In this document: positions 28,360 to 37,429 of the stretch, in pieces
How the letters are laid out: each line of letters begins with the position of its first letter
Numbering within the stretch: position 1 is the stretch's first letter
Source: Nostoc sp. LEGE 06077
GTDB lineage: Bacteria > Cyanobacteriota > Cyanobacteriia > Cyanobacteriales > Nostocaceae
Length of the DNA: 64,000 nucleotides
Direction of reading: 5' to 3'
Assembly: GCF_015207705.1 (NCBI RefSeq)
Contig: NZ_JADEWI010000001.1
Span: forward strand, 1 to 64,000
Made by a program: the position numbers and the translations under genes
Notes under the pieces: generated by a model
Seen by the model: only the letters and a program-made list of their open reading frames with translations
What the model was told of the DNA's origin: nothing
Databases searched by the model: none

Positions 28360-29259
28360 ATGTCGAAAATCCCAATTATTGATTTAGCTACTTTTATAAA
28401 AAGTGATATCAAATCTCAACAAGTTGTAGCCAGAGAAATTTATGATGCTTGTCATAAAATTGGCTTCATGTATTTGCAAAATTCAGGCATATCAAAAGAT
28501 TTGATTGCCCAAGTATTCTCTCACAGTAAATCATTATTTAATTTACCTTTAGCGGCTAAACAAAAACTAGCTTGGAAAAATGAATTGAGTAACATCGGGT
28601 ATGTAGGTATTGAAAGAGAACGCCTTGACCCTAATCAACCAGGAGATTTAAAAGAAGCATTTAATTTCAGCCAAGCAGAGTTACTTACTCTGGAATCGCC
28701 AGTATATGAGCCTGACATTTTTGTCTTTTATCAAGCTTGTACAGAACTAGCAAATAAAATTTTGCAAGCATTGGCTTTAGCCTTAGAATTGCCAAAGGAT
28801 TTTTTTAGTATTAGACATAATCAACAAAATCATACCCTGAGATTGCTACATTATCCCCTCTTCCAAACACCGCCTAAACTTGGACAAATACGCGCTGGTG
28901 AGCATTCTGATTATGGCAGTATTACCTTACTTTTCCAAGATGATGTGGGTGGTTTGGAAGTAAAAACAACTGCGGGGGAATGGATGAGTGCGCCGACAAT
29001 TCCTGATACTGTGATTGTGAATACTGGCGATTTGATGCAGCGGTGGACAAATGATGTGTTTTGTTCCACCAAGCATCGGGTGATAATTCCTCACAATCAC
29101 AAGTTGGAGCGATCGCGCTATTCTATTGCCTTTTTCTGTCATCCTAATGATGATACAGAAATTACTTGTCTGGAAACTTGCCAAAAAGAAGGTAAGCCGA
29201 TATATCCTCCCATCCTGGCGGGAGAATATCTTTTGAGTCGTCTACAAGCAACCTATTGA
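28360..29259 (+). CDS. 2-oxoglutarate/Fe(II)-dependent oxygenase (isopenicillin N synthase type)
   Basis: A 299-residue member of the IPNS/plant-type dioxygenase family. The iron ligands are visible: His and Asp in AGEHSDYGSITLL (about residues 184-187) and the distal His in CSTKHRVI near 246, with the 2-oxoglutarate Arg in ERSRYSIAFF near 257. The N-terminal IPIIDLATF and CHKIGFMYL fit the DIOX_N domain. It stops with TGA directly before the ATG of a flavin oxidoreductase gene, so the two are translationally coupled and probably act on the same substrate. The reaction is unknown. Confidence 0.88.
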   Translation: MSKIPIIDLATFIKSDIKSQQVVAREIYDACHKIGFMYLQNSGISKDLIAQVFSHSKSLFNLPLAAKQKLAWKNELSNIGYVGIERERLDPNQPGDLKEAFNFSQAELLTLESPVYEPDIFVFYQACTELANKILQALALALELPKDFFSIRHNQQNHTLRLLHYPLFQTPPKLGQIRAGEHSDYGSITLLFQDDVGGLEVKTTAGEWMSAPTIPDTVIVNTGDLMQRWTNDVFCSTKHRVIIPHNHKLERSRYSIAFFCHPNDDTEITCLETCQKEGKPIYPPILAGEYLLSRLQATY

Positions 29260-30402
29260 ATGAAAACCTACGACTGGATTGTGGTTGGTGGCGGAATTAC
29301 AGGTGCTACACTTGCCTATGAATTAGTTAAAGTCGGCTTGAGTGTACTGTTATTAGAACAACACGCCACACCAGACAATGCAACTCGATATAGTTATGGT
29401 GGATTAGCTTATTGGTCGGGGACAACACCACTCACTCGTCAATTATGCCAAGAAGCGATCGCCCGTTACAATATCCTCTCGCAAGAATTAGACGCTGATA
29501 TTCAGTTGCGGGAATTAGATTTATTACTGACGATTTCCGCCGATAGCAACCCAGAAGCAGCCGCTAGTGTTTATGCTAAATGTGCAGTGCCGCCGCAGTT
29601 ACTGAGTGTACAAGCAGCTTGTGAGTTAGAACCACTATTAAATCGGGAAGTTATTTCCGGTGCGTTAACTGTCAAACATGGCCATATTCATCCAGAAAAA
29701 ACTGCACAAGCTTATATTCAAGCTTTTTTACGTGCTGGGGGTGAAATGCAGATTAGTCAAGTTTTGCAGGTTATTAAAGGTGGTGTCCAAACAAATACCG
29801 AAAATTATCACAGTGCTAACGTTGTGATTTGCGCTGGTGGATTTAGCCGACAATTACTCAAATCAGTTGGGGTTTCTATTAAGGTATATTTTACCCACGC
29901 CGAAATGCTCGAAATTCCGCCTGTGGATTTACGGTTAAATACTTTAGTAATGCCAGCTAATCTGCAAAGATTTTCATTAGAAACAGCATCCACACAAGTT
30001 GATGAATTGTGGGATGATTTAGGAAATGAATTAGTCTCACCAATATTAGATGTAGGCGCAGTTCAGTTTTTAGATGGGAGTTTACGCTTAGGTCAAATTA
30101 GTCGAGTGCTAACAAATCCTCATGCACAGGTAAATTCAGAAGAAAGCGAACAATGGTTACGAAATAGTATTGTGTCAGTGTTACCAACTTTGGGTAATTT
30201 ACCAGGAACTTGGCATCATTGTTTAGTGGCGTTTAGTAATAATCGGCTACCTGTAATTAGTGCTATGCCAGAATTGAAAGGTGTGCATATTTTTTCAGGA
30301 TTTAGTAATCCTCTGGTTTTTGTCCCACCTTTGGCACAACGTTTTGCTAATTTTGTTACTGGTAAGGAAGATGAAGTTATTACGGGATTTATGCAGGTTT
30401 AA
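29260..30402 (+). CDS. FAD-dependent oxidoreductase (D-amino-acid oxidase fold)
   Basis: A 380-residue DAO-family flavoenzyme. The dinucleotide motif VVGGGITGATLAYEL is at residues 8-22, with ARG-type FAD contacts in LLLEQHATPDNATRYSYGG, a middle substrate domain, and the C-terminal GVHIFSGFSNPLVFVPPLAQ. Relatives oxidise amino acids, sarcosine or other secondary amines; the substrate is not clear. Its ATG directly abuts the stop of the dioxygenase gene. This pair looks like a two-step tailoring or catabolic unit (inference). Confidence 0.85.
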   Translation: MKTYDWIVVGGGITGATLAYELVKVGLSVLLLEQHATPDNATRYSYGGLAYWSGTTPLTRQLCQEAIARYNILSQELDADIQLRELDLLLTISADSNPEAAASVYAKCAVPPQLLSVQAACELEPLLNREVISGALTVKHGHIHPEKTAQAYIQAFLRAGGEMQISQVLQVIKGGVQTNTENYHSANVVICAGGFSRQLLKSVGVSIKVYFTHAEMLEIPPVDLRLNTLVMPANLQRFSLETASTQVDELWDDLGNELVSPILDVGAVQFLDGSLRLGQISRVLTNPHAQVNSEESEQWLRNSIVSVLPTLGNLPGTWHHCLVAFSNNRLPVISAMPELKGVHIFSGFSNPLVFVPPLAQRFANFVTGKEDEVITGFMQV

Positions 30403-30411
30403 TGAGGTCTT

Positions 30412-30460
30412 TTTTGAACGCAAAGGGGCGCTGAGGTAGGCGCGGAGTTACGCGGAGTTT
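30412..30460. repeat. GC-rich dispersed repeat
   Basis: AACGCAAAGGGGCGCTGAGG followed by GGCGCGGAGTTACGCGGAG resembles a repeat common in Nostoc intergenic DNA. It lies directly after the oxidoreductase stop. Confidence 0.45.
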
Positions 30461-30479
30461 TTTTCGTTAGGTTATGAGG

Positions 30480-30570
30480 TATAGCTGTAGCCAAGGTAGT
30501 TAGGACATCCGTAAGCGATAAAAATTAGACAACAAAAGACTTTTAACTCTGTCACCTGTCCCCTGCTATA
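30480..30570 (+). repeat. MITE-like repeat with TATAGC/CTGCTATA ends, copy A
   Basis: 91 bases bounded by TATAGCTG and its inverted relative CTGCTATA. The interior (AGCCAAGG-AGTTAGGACATC, AATTAGACAACAAAAG, TTTTAACTCTGTCACCTGTCC) is closely similar to copy B at 32721-32818. No coding capacity. It looks like a small non-autonomous mobile element. Confidence 0.65.
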
Positions 30571-30579
30571 TATGAATGT

Positions 30580-31299
30580 TTAAAGATTATTGATGTGATT
30601 TTGAGGGAATCTAATTTCTTTAATTTCGAGGTTTGTGGTGTCTGTGGCGATGATTTCGGCGGCTTCTTGTAAAAGTTGCTGTTGTTCTTGTTGCAGTATT
30701 TCTAAGCGAGAAGAAATTTCTGCTAATCTTTGTTGTTTATCTTGATAAATAGTTTGAATAGTGTTGGTATTATTTATTTGATGATGATTGGTGATTTTAT
30801 GAAAAGTAAAACCCCCAACTTTGGCTAAGGTTAGGAATATAACGCTGATTAGGGCTTGTAATAATTTTAATGGTGCTTGCAATATCGAAAAACTTGCTGT
30901 TGTAAATACACGAATAATGGCGTTGATAATACTGAAAAGAATAGCAAGACTAAACAGTAAAATTACTAAACTAATAATAGGGTGATTTGCTGCCCAATTG
31001 AGTGTGTGAAGTAGACGCAACATGATGGGATGCTGTGTCAGCCAATCATTGATGGAAGAGGCGATCGCAGTTTCAATTGCATCTGATGTTGTATTCTTAA
31101 ACTGGTCAGCGGTTTGTAACCCTTGTCCAATGGAAGATTTAGCTTGTTCTAGAGTTGTTGTTGCTGTTTGGTGTAATGACTGTCCAAGTTGTTCTGCTGA
31201 GTTACTTACAGAGTTAGCTTCTTGGTGGACAAAATCTTTCATACTTTGCCAACCTTGAGAAACTTTTGACGGCAAACTGATATTGATTTGAGGTGTCAT
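30580..31299 (-). CDS. Membrane protein with amphipathic N-terminus and C-terminal coiled coil, unknown
   Basis: I do not recognise a named family. The 239-residue protein begins with a helical Gln/Ala/Ser-rich part (about 1-90, with repeated ANSVSNSAEQLGQSL-like segments), has two hydrophobic helices (HPIISLVILLFSLAILFSII near 108 and LLQALISVIFLTLAKVG near 145), and ends in a Gln/Glu-rich coiled coil (about 185-215). ATG at 31299 is preferred to a GTG that overlaps the upstream stop. It starts eight bases after the P450 gene, so the two are probably co-transcribed; it might help anchor or organise a membrane pathway (inference). Confidence 0.6.
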   Translation of the reverse strand: MTPQINISLPSKVSQGWQSMKDFVHQEANSVSNSAEQLGQSLHQTATTTLEQAKSSIGQGLQTADQFKNTTSDAIETAIASSINDWLTQHPIMLRLLHTLNWAANHPIISLVILLFSLAILFSIINAIIRVFTTASFSILQAPLKLLQALISVIFLTLAKVGGFTFHKITNHHQINNTNTIQTIYQDKQQRLAEISSRLEILQQEQQQLLQEAAEIIATDTTNLEIKEIRFPQNHINNL

Positions 31300-31307
31300 A
31301 TACAATT

Positions 31308-32621
31308 TCACCGGGGCTGGAATCGAACTTTCAACCCATCTTTGGGACGGTTTGTGGGAATTCGGACTGTAGCCAAACTTTGGTTAGGTAAGATTTCCCA
31401 ATCATAGCTGCGTAAAAGATGGGCAGCAACAATCTTCATTTCCATTTTGGCAAATGCCACACCAATACACACCCTCGGCCCGCCACCAAAACCAATTAAG
31501 CTGAAAGGATATTGTTTATGTTCCTGGCGCTGAGGGCTGAAACGTTCAGGATCAAACCGTTCTGGTTCAGGGTAGATTTCTGCTAGGTTGTGAGTAGTTA
31601 AAATTGAATAATATAATTGCCAACCAGCCGGGACATAATAACCATCATATTCAAATTCTTTGACTATCCCACGAAATCCCCCGGCGACTGGTGGATGTAG
31701 TCGTTCTACTTCCCATAAAATTTGGTCTAAATAAGGCATTTTACCCAATTGTTCTAGAGTTAAAGAACCGGATTGAGCAAGTTGCAACTGTTCTTCTCTG
31801 GCGCGGTGTAAAATCTCTGGATGAAGGGCTAACTCTGTTGCGAACCAAGTCAACATTGCAGTTGTGGTTTCATGTCCCGCAAAGAGTAATAGCACGGCTT
31901 GGACAATAATTTCTTTTTCACTGAGGTTGTTACCATCTTCATCCGTCGCTTGAATTAATAAACTCAAAACATCTTTGCTGGGATTTTGCTGGCGTGCTTT
32001 TACAACCTGAGCAACATGGTCTAAAATTTGATTGCGAGATGCGATCGCTTTGCTAAAGGTAGTAAAAGGTAGGGGTAAAGTATTTAAAGCAAAAAAACCG
32101 TTGGTGAGGTTGGAAAATAATCCACTTAAACGGATAACTTCCTCACTGGAACTTGTACCTAATAACAGTTGACTAGCAATATCAAATGTGAGTTTTTTAA
32201 ATTCTTCAAACCAGGTAAATTCCTGTTTAGTTTGCCATTGTTTGAGATAATTACAGGTAATCTTGTCCATTGTGGTGACGTAATTTGCCAGTGCTGGCCC
32301 ATGTAATGCTGGCATCATCAAACGGCGATTTCTGCGATGTTCTTCGCCATCTTGTAAAAATAATGATTCACCTAACAATACTTTAAAATTTTCCGGCCAG
32401 CCTTCACGCCAAGAAAAATTTTCGATATGGCTAGAAAGGACAAACTCAACTGCTTCTGGCCCTATCATTGCTACTGTTGGTCTACCTAAAATATGGGTTT
32501 TAAAAATCGCACCATAACGCTGATAGCGTTTTTCTGCAAAGTTTAAGTCTGCCAAAAAAGATAGAGTTTCTCCGACAACTGGTAAACCAAAGCTTCCTGG
32601 TGGTAGTGATAATTTATTCAT
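31308..32621 (-). CDS. Cytochrome P450, CYP120-like
   Basis: A 437-residue soluble-type P450. Visible are the I-helix oxygen motif LLFAGHETTTAM, the ExxR in EVERLHPP, the PERFDPERF region and the heme loop FGGGPRVCIG with Cys385 as thiolate ligand. The N-terminus (LPPGSFGLPVVGETL) and overall pattern resemble CYP120 of Synechocystis, a retinoid hydroxylase, so the substrate may be an apocarotenoid or retinoid (inference). No redox partner is nearby. The following gene encodes a membrane protein and begins eight bases later. Confidence 0.9.
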   Translation of the reverse strand: MNKLSLPPGSFGLPVVGETLSFLADLNFAEKRYQRYGAIFKTHILGRPTVAMIGPEAVEFVLSSHIENFSWREGWPENFKVLLGESLFLQDGEEHRRNRRLMMPALHGPALANYVTTMDKITCNYLKQWQTKQEFTWFEEFKKLTFDIASQLLLGTSSSEEVIRLSGLFSNLTNGFFALNTLPLPFTTFSKAIASRNQILDHVAQVVKARQQNPSKDVLSLLIQATDEDGNNLSEKEIIVQAVLLLFAGHETTTAMLTWFATELALHPEILHRAREEQLQLAQSGSLTLEQLGKMPYLDQILWEVERLHPPVAGGFRGIVKEFEYDGYYVPAGWQLYYSILTTHNLAEIYPEPERFDPERFSPQRQEHKQYPFSLIGFGGGPRVCIGVAFAKMEMKIVAAHLLRSYDWEILPNQSLATVRIPTNRPKDGLKVRFQPR

Positions 32622-32720
32622 GAGACTCGCGATCGCACTTTGTCAATTTTAATTAACTTATGTCTCTGTGGGAAACTTACGTTAGAATATTTTGTGGCCA
32701 ATAAGGACGTTTTCTAGTTT

Positions 32721-32818
32721 TATAGCAGTAGCCAAGTTTCTTAGGACATCGATAAATAATAAAACTTAGACACCACAAAGCTTTTAACCCTGTCACCTAT
32801 TATCTGTCCCCTGCTATA
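32721..32818 (+). repeat. MITE-like repeat with TATAGCAG/CTGCTATA ends, copy B
   Basis: 98 bases with perfect 8-bp terminal inverted repeats TATAGCAG and CTGCTATA. It is co-linear with copy A at 30480 apart from a few substitutions and a 7-base insertion near the 3' end. A more distant, inverted copy is at 49153-49243. Confidence 0.7.
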
Positions 32819-32840
32819 TGTACTTGCTGAGTGACTCTGT

Positions 32841-33068
32841 ATGACTATCGCCGAACAAATTTATGAACTCGTCAAATCTCTTCCTCAAGACCAAGCTAGT
32901 GAGATTCTCACTTTTGCTGAATCTATTCGTGCTAAATATCTAAATGCCCATCAACTAAGCAATACAGTTACTCCCCAGCAATGGAAAGAACTAGTTTATT
33001 CCTTAGCTGGAAGTTGGGGACAGGACTATGAGGGTAGGACAGAAAGCCTACCCTACAAGAAGCTTTAA
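32841..33068 (+). CDS. DUF2281-like small protein, possible orphan antitoxin
   Basis: A 75-residue protein. The N-terminal 35 residues (MTIAEQIYELVKSLPQDQ, EILTFAESIRAKY) match the DUF2281/VapB-like antitoxins common in cyanobacteria. The usual end of the family is replaced by GRTESLPYKKL, suggesting a frameshifted or truncated tail. No PIN-type toxin gene follows; the next gene is convergent and starts five bases away. It is either an orphan antitoxin or a remnant. Confidence 0.6.
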   Translation: MTIAEQIYELVKSLPQDQASEILTFAESIRAKYLNAHQLSNTVTPQQWKELVYSLAGSWGQDYEGRTESLPYKKL

Positions 33069-33073
33069 TTAAG

Positions 33074-36000
33074 CTATGCAATCACAGTGAAATCAGTATT
33101 GCTCAAGGTTGGTCGATTAGATAGTTGGGCTATTTGAACTTTGGCAATACTACCAACGCCATCTTGATCAAAGAACAGTTTACCTGTGTTTCTGTCGTAG
33201 ATAAAGCGATCGCTGGCTGCTGTTGCACTACTACCCAAACGGAATAAGCCAAGGTCAAGTGTACCTAGGGTTTGATTAAGTCCAAATTCTGACTGAGAGA
33301 CAACAATATTATCAATACCAGACACAAAGTCAGTGATAATATCGGAATTTCCCGCCCCACGATTGAGATAAAAGCTATCTCTACCATTTCCACCAGCCAG
33401 AATATCTTTACCTAAGCCGCCGATGAGGGTGTCATTCCCAGCATCACCAAGCAGCATATCGTCACCCGCACCACCATTTAAGGTGTCATTGCCATCTCCA
33501 CCATAAACAATATCACTGCCATTCTCACCATAGAGGCTATCATTCCCAGCCCCGCCATCGAGTATGTCACTGCCATCTCCACCATAAAGGATATCGTTAT
33601 TACCTAAGCCGCTAATAATATCGTTACCGCCCAAACCCCGAATTACGTCAATTCTGCTAGTTCCTAGCAAGATATTATTACCGTTAGTGCCGTTAATCTG
33701 GTTACTACCAAGGGTAACAGTGAGATTAACTGTAGCTGTGGTAGTTAAATTGCCATCACTAACGGTGTAGGTAAAACTGTCAGCGCCAGTGAAGCCAATT
33801 TGCGGTGTGTAGGTAAAGGTGTTATCGTTATTTCTCACCAAATTACCTGTTGTGGGATTGGTAAAGCTGTTGATAGTCAGGGGATTACTATCTGGGTCGC
33901 TATCATTTGCCAACACGTTAATAATTACTGGTTGAATATCCGTAGTTGTGGCGCTGTCATTCCTAGCGGTTGGTGCTTCGTTTACGTTAGTTACAGCTAA
34001 ATTGAAATTAGCCACCGCATCAGGAGTATTACCAACTGTCAGATCATCAACAGCTACTGTCACACTGTAGTTAGAGTGGGTTTCAAAATCTAAATTAGTG
34101 TTAGCCCGCAGATACAATACAGAATTATCGATTTCAAATAAACTAGCATCTACACCAGTCAAACTTAGGTTATTTGTGCCTCGTCCATCATCGGTAATAG
34201 ATATATCTGCAACTTTGATGCGGTTAGTTGTGTTGCTATTTTCATTTATGCTAGTAACGGCATTATTAAATGTCACCGCAGTTGGTGCTTGGTTGGCTGG
34301 TGGTAAATTAAACCTGGCAATCACAGGATCATGGTCGCTATCCTGATCAAAAAACTCTGAGTTTATGTGAACGACATCATAGCCATCTAAGTTATTGACC
34401 AAGTTTTGACTCGCCAAAATGTGGTCAAGTACCTGGGCGTTACCTTGAAAATTATAGGTGTAACGCTCATTTGCAGGCAGAGTTTCAATTAAGGAAGTCA
34501 GTCCAGCACCTTCAAGTGTGTTGATAGGATTAGAAAACTCAAAGTCGTTCAAGTCACCCAGCACCGCTATATTGGCATTGGGGTTAATTGCCAAAATCTC
34601 TTGCACAAAGTTTCTCACAATTGTGGCTTGTTGCTGGCGTTGCGCTTCACTGCTGAGAACTGGCGGTTGACTTGGGCCGAATAAAGGTTGGTCGCCACCT
34701 TTGGAGTTAAAGTGATTGCCAATAAGATAAACAGTTTGACCGTTGAAGACAAACTCACCAACTAAGGGTTTACGGCTGCTACTGAACGCAGAATTAGTGG
34801 GGTCAATTAACCCAGGACTAGTAGAAAGAGTGGGAGTACCATCAACATTAGTGACGGAAATGTTCGTAGTGGAACCACCACCGGGACGGTCTACAAAGGT
34901 AACACGTTCGGGGTTAAACAAGTAACCAACGCGAATATTACCGCCTGGTTCACCACCATTAGTATCATCCACTGGGTTAATCTGACGATATTCATATCTG
35001 GGGCCGCCAGCTGTGTAGATCGCATCTATTAATGTCTGAAAAGTTAAACTGGCATCAACTACACTGTCATTCGTCGCCCCGTTGTTGTCCTGGATTTCTT
35101 CCAGAGAAAGAATATCTGGCGCTCCCAGGTTATTCACAATGCGATTAGCCAAGTTATCAAACTGAGTTGCACCATCACCCGGATCAAGGTTTTCCACGTT
35201 GAAAGTTGCAACCGTTAATTGATCGGCAGTGCCTGTTAAGTTTGTAACTTCTCTTTGCAGAGTTGATGGCTGTACTACTGTCGGTGCAGATGAAACCAGA
35301 ACTTCATAATTGTTAAAATCGTAGTTAACTACACCTGTAATTGTACTGAGTTGAGCGCCGACATTTACACTTGGCAATGTGATTGAGCCATTGATTAAAT
35401 CATCAATTTGAATCCGTTCTGGGTTGCTGTCGGTGGCTGTAATCAAGCTCCCGCCTCGCTCAGTCCGGCTTGTGGCATTAGCACCGTTATCTGCCAGCAC
35501 CCAGATTTCCTCAGAAGTACCAAAGTTGCCAGTGGGAGATGTAGTCACAGGATTATTAATCTGCACCAACATCCCTTCCAAGCTTTCGTAAAAATCGATA
35601 CCTTCATTGACTGGATCGAAATCTCCACCCGTTTCTACATTCCCATTAGTACCAAAGTCATCGTTGATTACCTGGGTGGGAATCGTCCGTCCGCCATTGC
35701 CTAGTATTGTTGGGGTAATAGTTGTAGTCGGTGCATCTGTCCAAGCACTCACACTCAGACTCTGCACATTATTGTTACTACCAATTTGGGTAATAGTCAG
35801 GTTGTTGGAGTTGTTAGCTGGGCGAAATTCTGACACTGTACCACTAACTAAGACCGCTTCGCCGACGGTACGGGCGCTGAGAAGAGCAGAAGTAGTCCCA
35901 GTGAAAACAAAAATCCCGTCAGAAGTTGCATCATTGTTATCGGGAGTGGGATCTTGGATGTAGAAGCCGTTAGAAGCGATCGCTGTGACAATCCCGGCTA

Positions 36001-37039
36001 CATTCACAACCCCTTGGCCATTGAGAGATGAAATATGTGCTGTGCCTTGAATGTCATGAATGCGGATTGCCCCAGGTGCAACATCATTATCAGTAATTGT
36101 GACTGTAGCTGTGGCGGTTGCGCCTAAATTGTAATCAACAGTATCCACCAGCGTTAGCGTAACGGTTTCATTCCCCTCTACTAAAGAGTCATCCACGGGG
36201 GTAATTGTGATATCCACAAAGGACTGTCCAGCAGGGATAATCACACTACTCGTCAGATTTGGTGTGTAGTCTGTTTGATCTGCACCACCAGCAACTGTGT
36301 AATTAACAGTCAGCGCATTGCTTGGATCGCCTGTGCGAGTAATGCGGAAAGTTCCGGGGTCGGTTGCTGCTTCGGCGGCTGTTGCATCAGTAGCTGCGAT
36401 CGCCACTGTGGGAACCGCAGGCGGCGTGACTCCAGTAGAAAGGGAAAAATCATCAATCCCCAAACCATCATCTGAACCGGAGGCGTTAAAATCCACCCAA
36501 CGGAACCAAAAGGTGGCTCCAACGGGGATATTTAGCCCTGTAATAGCTGTGGTGATTTGAGTACTATTTGTATTTCCATCCAGCGCTCCTACAGTTCCAG
36601 TAGTTACGGGAGAATTGAAATCTAAATTATCAACATCTACCCAAGTTCCTGCATTCAAAGACGTTGCATCCAGACTGTACTGAAAATCTAAGCGATCAGA
36701 TCCTCTATTGGCTGCACCCAAACGCCATTGTTCACCTCGATAGGACAGATTCAACGTTGTAATTGTGCTACCTGTTGTATTCGTAAAACTTGCGCCGATT
36801 GTGGGAGTTATCGTACCTGAAAGTAATGTTCCAAAAGCTCTCTCACTAGAACCTGTTGCACCGAAACTGTATGTATCGCCTGCGGTATTAGAGCCAGTAC
36901 CAGTAGTGTACTGTCCATTGACATTTGCACTGGTTCCAGTTTCCAACAATGCCCAACCAGAAGGAACTACACTACTGTTACCAGAAGATGCCAAACTATC
37001 AAAGTTCTCAGAATAAGAGCCATTAAATTGAATCGACAT
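33074..37039 (-). CDS. ExeM/NucH-family extracellular nuclease with Calx-beta, cadherin-like and RTX repeats
   Basis: A 1321-residue secreted multidomain protein. In order: an N-terminal beta-sandwich (1-205), a Calx-beta domain (about 210-318, ending TVTITDND), an OB-like domain (about 320-420), an endonuclease/exonuclease/phosphatase domain (about 608-910; FNVENL, EEIQDN, GNHFNSKG, LGDLND and DSDHDP carry the metal and catalytic residues), a cadherin-like repeat (about 917-1013), a Big-type repeat (about 1026-1116) and RTX calcium repeats of the GGxGxDxL kind (about 1130-1240). There is no N-terminal signal, so export is by a type I system. It would degrade extracellular DNA. Confidence 0.9.
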   Translation of the reverse strand: MSIQFNGSYSENFDSLASSGNSSVVPSGWALLETGTSANVNGQYTTGTGSNTAGDTYSFGATGSSERAFGTLLSGTITPTIGASFTNTTGSTITTLNLSYRGEQWRLGAANRGSDRLDFQYSLDATSLNAGTWVDVDNLDFNSPVTTGTVGALDGNTNSTQITTAITGLNIPVGATFWFRWVDFNASGSDDGLGIDDFSLSTGVTPPAVPTVAIAATDATAAEAATDPGTFRITRTGDPSNALTVNYTVAGGADQTDYTPNLTSSVIIPAGQSFVDITITPVDDSLVEGNETVTLTLVDTVDYNLGATATATVTITDNDVAPGAIRIHDIQGTAHISSLNGQGVVNVAGIVTAIASNGFYIQDPTPDNNDATSDGIFVFTGTTSALLSARTVGEAVLVSGTVSEFRPANNSNNLTITQIGSNNNVQSLSVSAWTDAPTTTITPTILGNGGRTIPTQVINDDFGTNGNVETGGDFDPVNEGIDFYESLEGMLVQINNPVTTSPTGNFGTSEEIWVLADNGANATSRTERGGSLITATDSNPERIQIDDLINGSITLPSVNVGAQLSTITGVVNYDFNNYEVLVSSAPTVVQPSTLQREVTNLTGTADQLTVATFNVENLDPGDGATQFDNLANRIVNNLGAPDILSLEEIQDNNGATNDSVVDASLTFQTLIDAIYTAGGPRYEYRQINPVDDTNGGEPGGNIRVGYLFNPERVTFVDRPGGGSTTNISVTNVDGTPTLSTSPGLIDPTNSAFSSSRKPLVGEFVFNGQTVYLIGNHFNSKGGDQPLFGPSQPPVLSSEAQRQQQATIVRNFVQEILAINPNANIAVLGDLNDFEFSNPINTLEGAGLTSLIETLPANERYTYNFQGNAQVLDHILASQNLVNNLDGYDVVHINSEFFDQDSDHDPVIARFNLPPANQAPTAVTFNNAVTSINENSNTTNRIKVADISITDDGRGTNNLSLTGVDASLFEIDNSVLYLRANTNLDFETHSNYSVTVAVDDLTVGNTPDAVANFNLAVTNVNEAPTARNDSATTTDIQPVIINVLANDSDPDSNPLTINSFTNPTTGNLVRNNDNTFTYTPQIGFTGADSFTYTVSDGNLTTTATVNLTVTLGSNQINGTNGNNILLGTSRIDVIRGLGGNDIISGLGNNDILYGGDGSDILDGGAGNDSLYGENGSDIVYGGDGNDTLNGGAGDDMLLGDAGNDTLIGGLGKDILAGGNGRDSFYLNRGAGNSDIITDFVSGIDNIVVSQSEFGLNQTLGTLDLGLFRLGSSATAASDRFIYDRNTGKLFFDQDGVGSIAKVQIAQLSNRPTLSNTDFTVIA

Positions 37040-37429
37040 TACTGTTTGTCCTCAGAGATATTTGCAGAGACATGAAATTTAGAGCGATAGACAGATATGC
37101 TTCGCTCGTAAACATAGAATTACGCTTCAATCAGGCAGTCCTGATCAGACTTGCCACACTACTGCATTGAGTGTTTTTGTATATACTGCAACTTAAGTAG
37201 AGACTAATTTTTCTGTGTCAATCGTCTCCGAAAACTTACTGAATCAAGGTTAAGGGAATAATAGGAAAAGGTAAATTTAGAGAATATTTATAAAAAAGCA
37301 AAAAGCAGGTGAGTATAAATCACTTGCTTTTTGCTTTCTTTGCTTTTTGGATATTGTCTCAAACTGCTCAGTCGTAGTTAGGTCGGTGGAAATAAATCAA
37401 ACTATGTTATGAAAAGTCCGACAATAACA
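37040..37429. other. Gap between nuclease and peroxidase genes
   Basis: 390 bases without a gene. It contains the terminator-like hairpin at 37292-37340 for the peroxidase gene and, nearer 37040, presumably the nuclease promoter. Nothing else stands out. Confidence 0.5.
37292..37340 (-). terminator. Hairpin after peroxidase gene
   Basis: AAAAGCAAAAAGCAGGTGA pairs with TCACTTGCTTTTTGCTTTC across a GTATAAA loop with one mismatch. On the minus strand it follows the peroxidase stop by about 90 bases and the stem itself is rich in A and T. Confidence 0.62.

Noticed and set aside
33340-33640. Repeated DNA in the RTX region as an independent repeat element
   Set aside because: It is explained by the coding of calcium-binding nonapeptides.
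35408-35963. Plus-strand ORFs inside the nuclease gene
   Set aside because: They are shadows of the long minus-strand gene, with no start signals.
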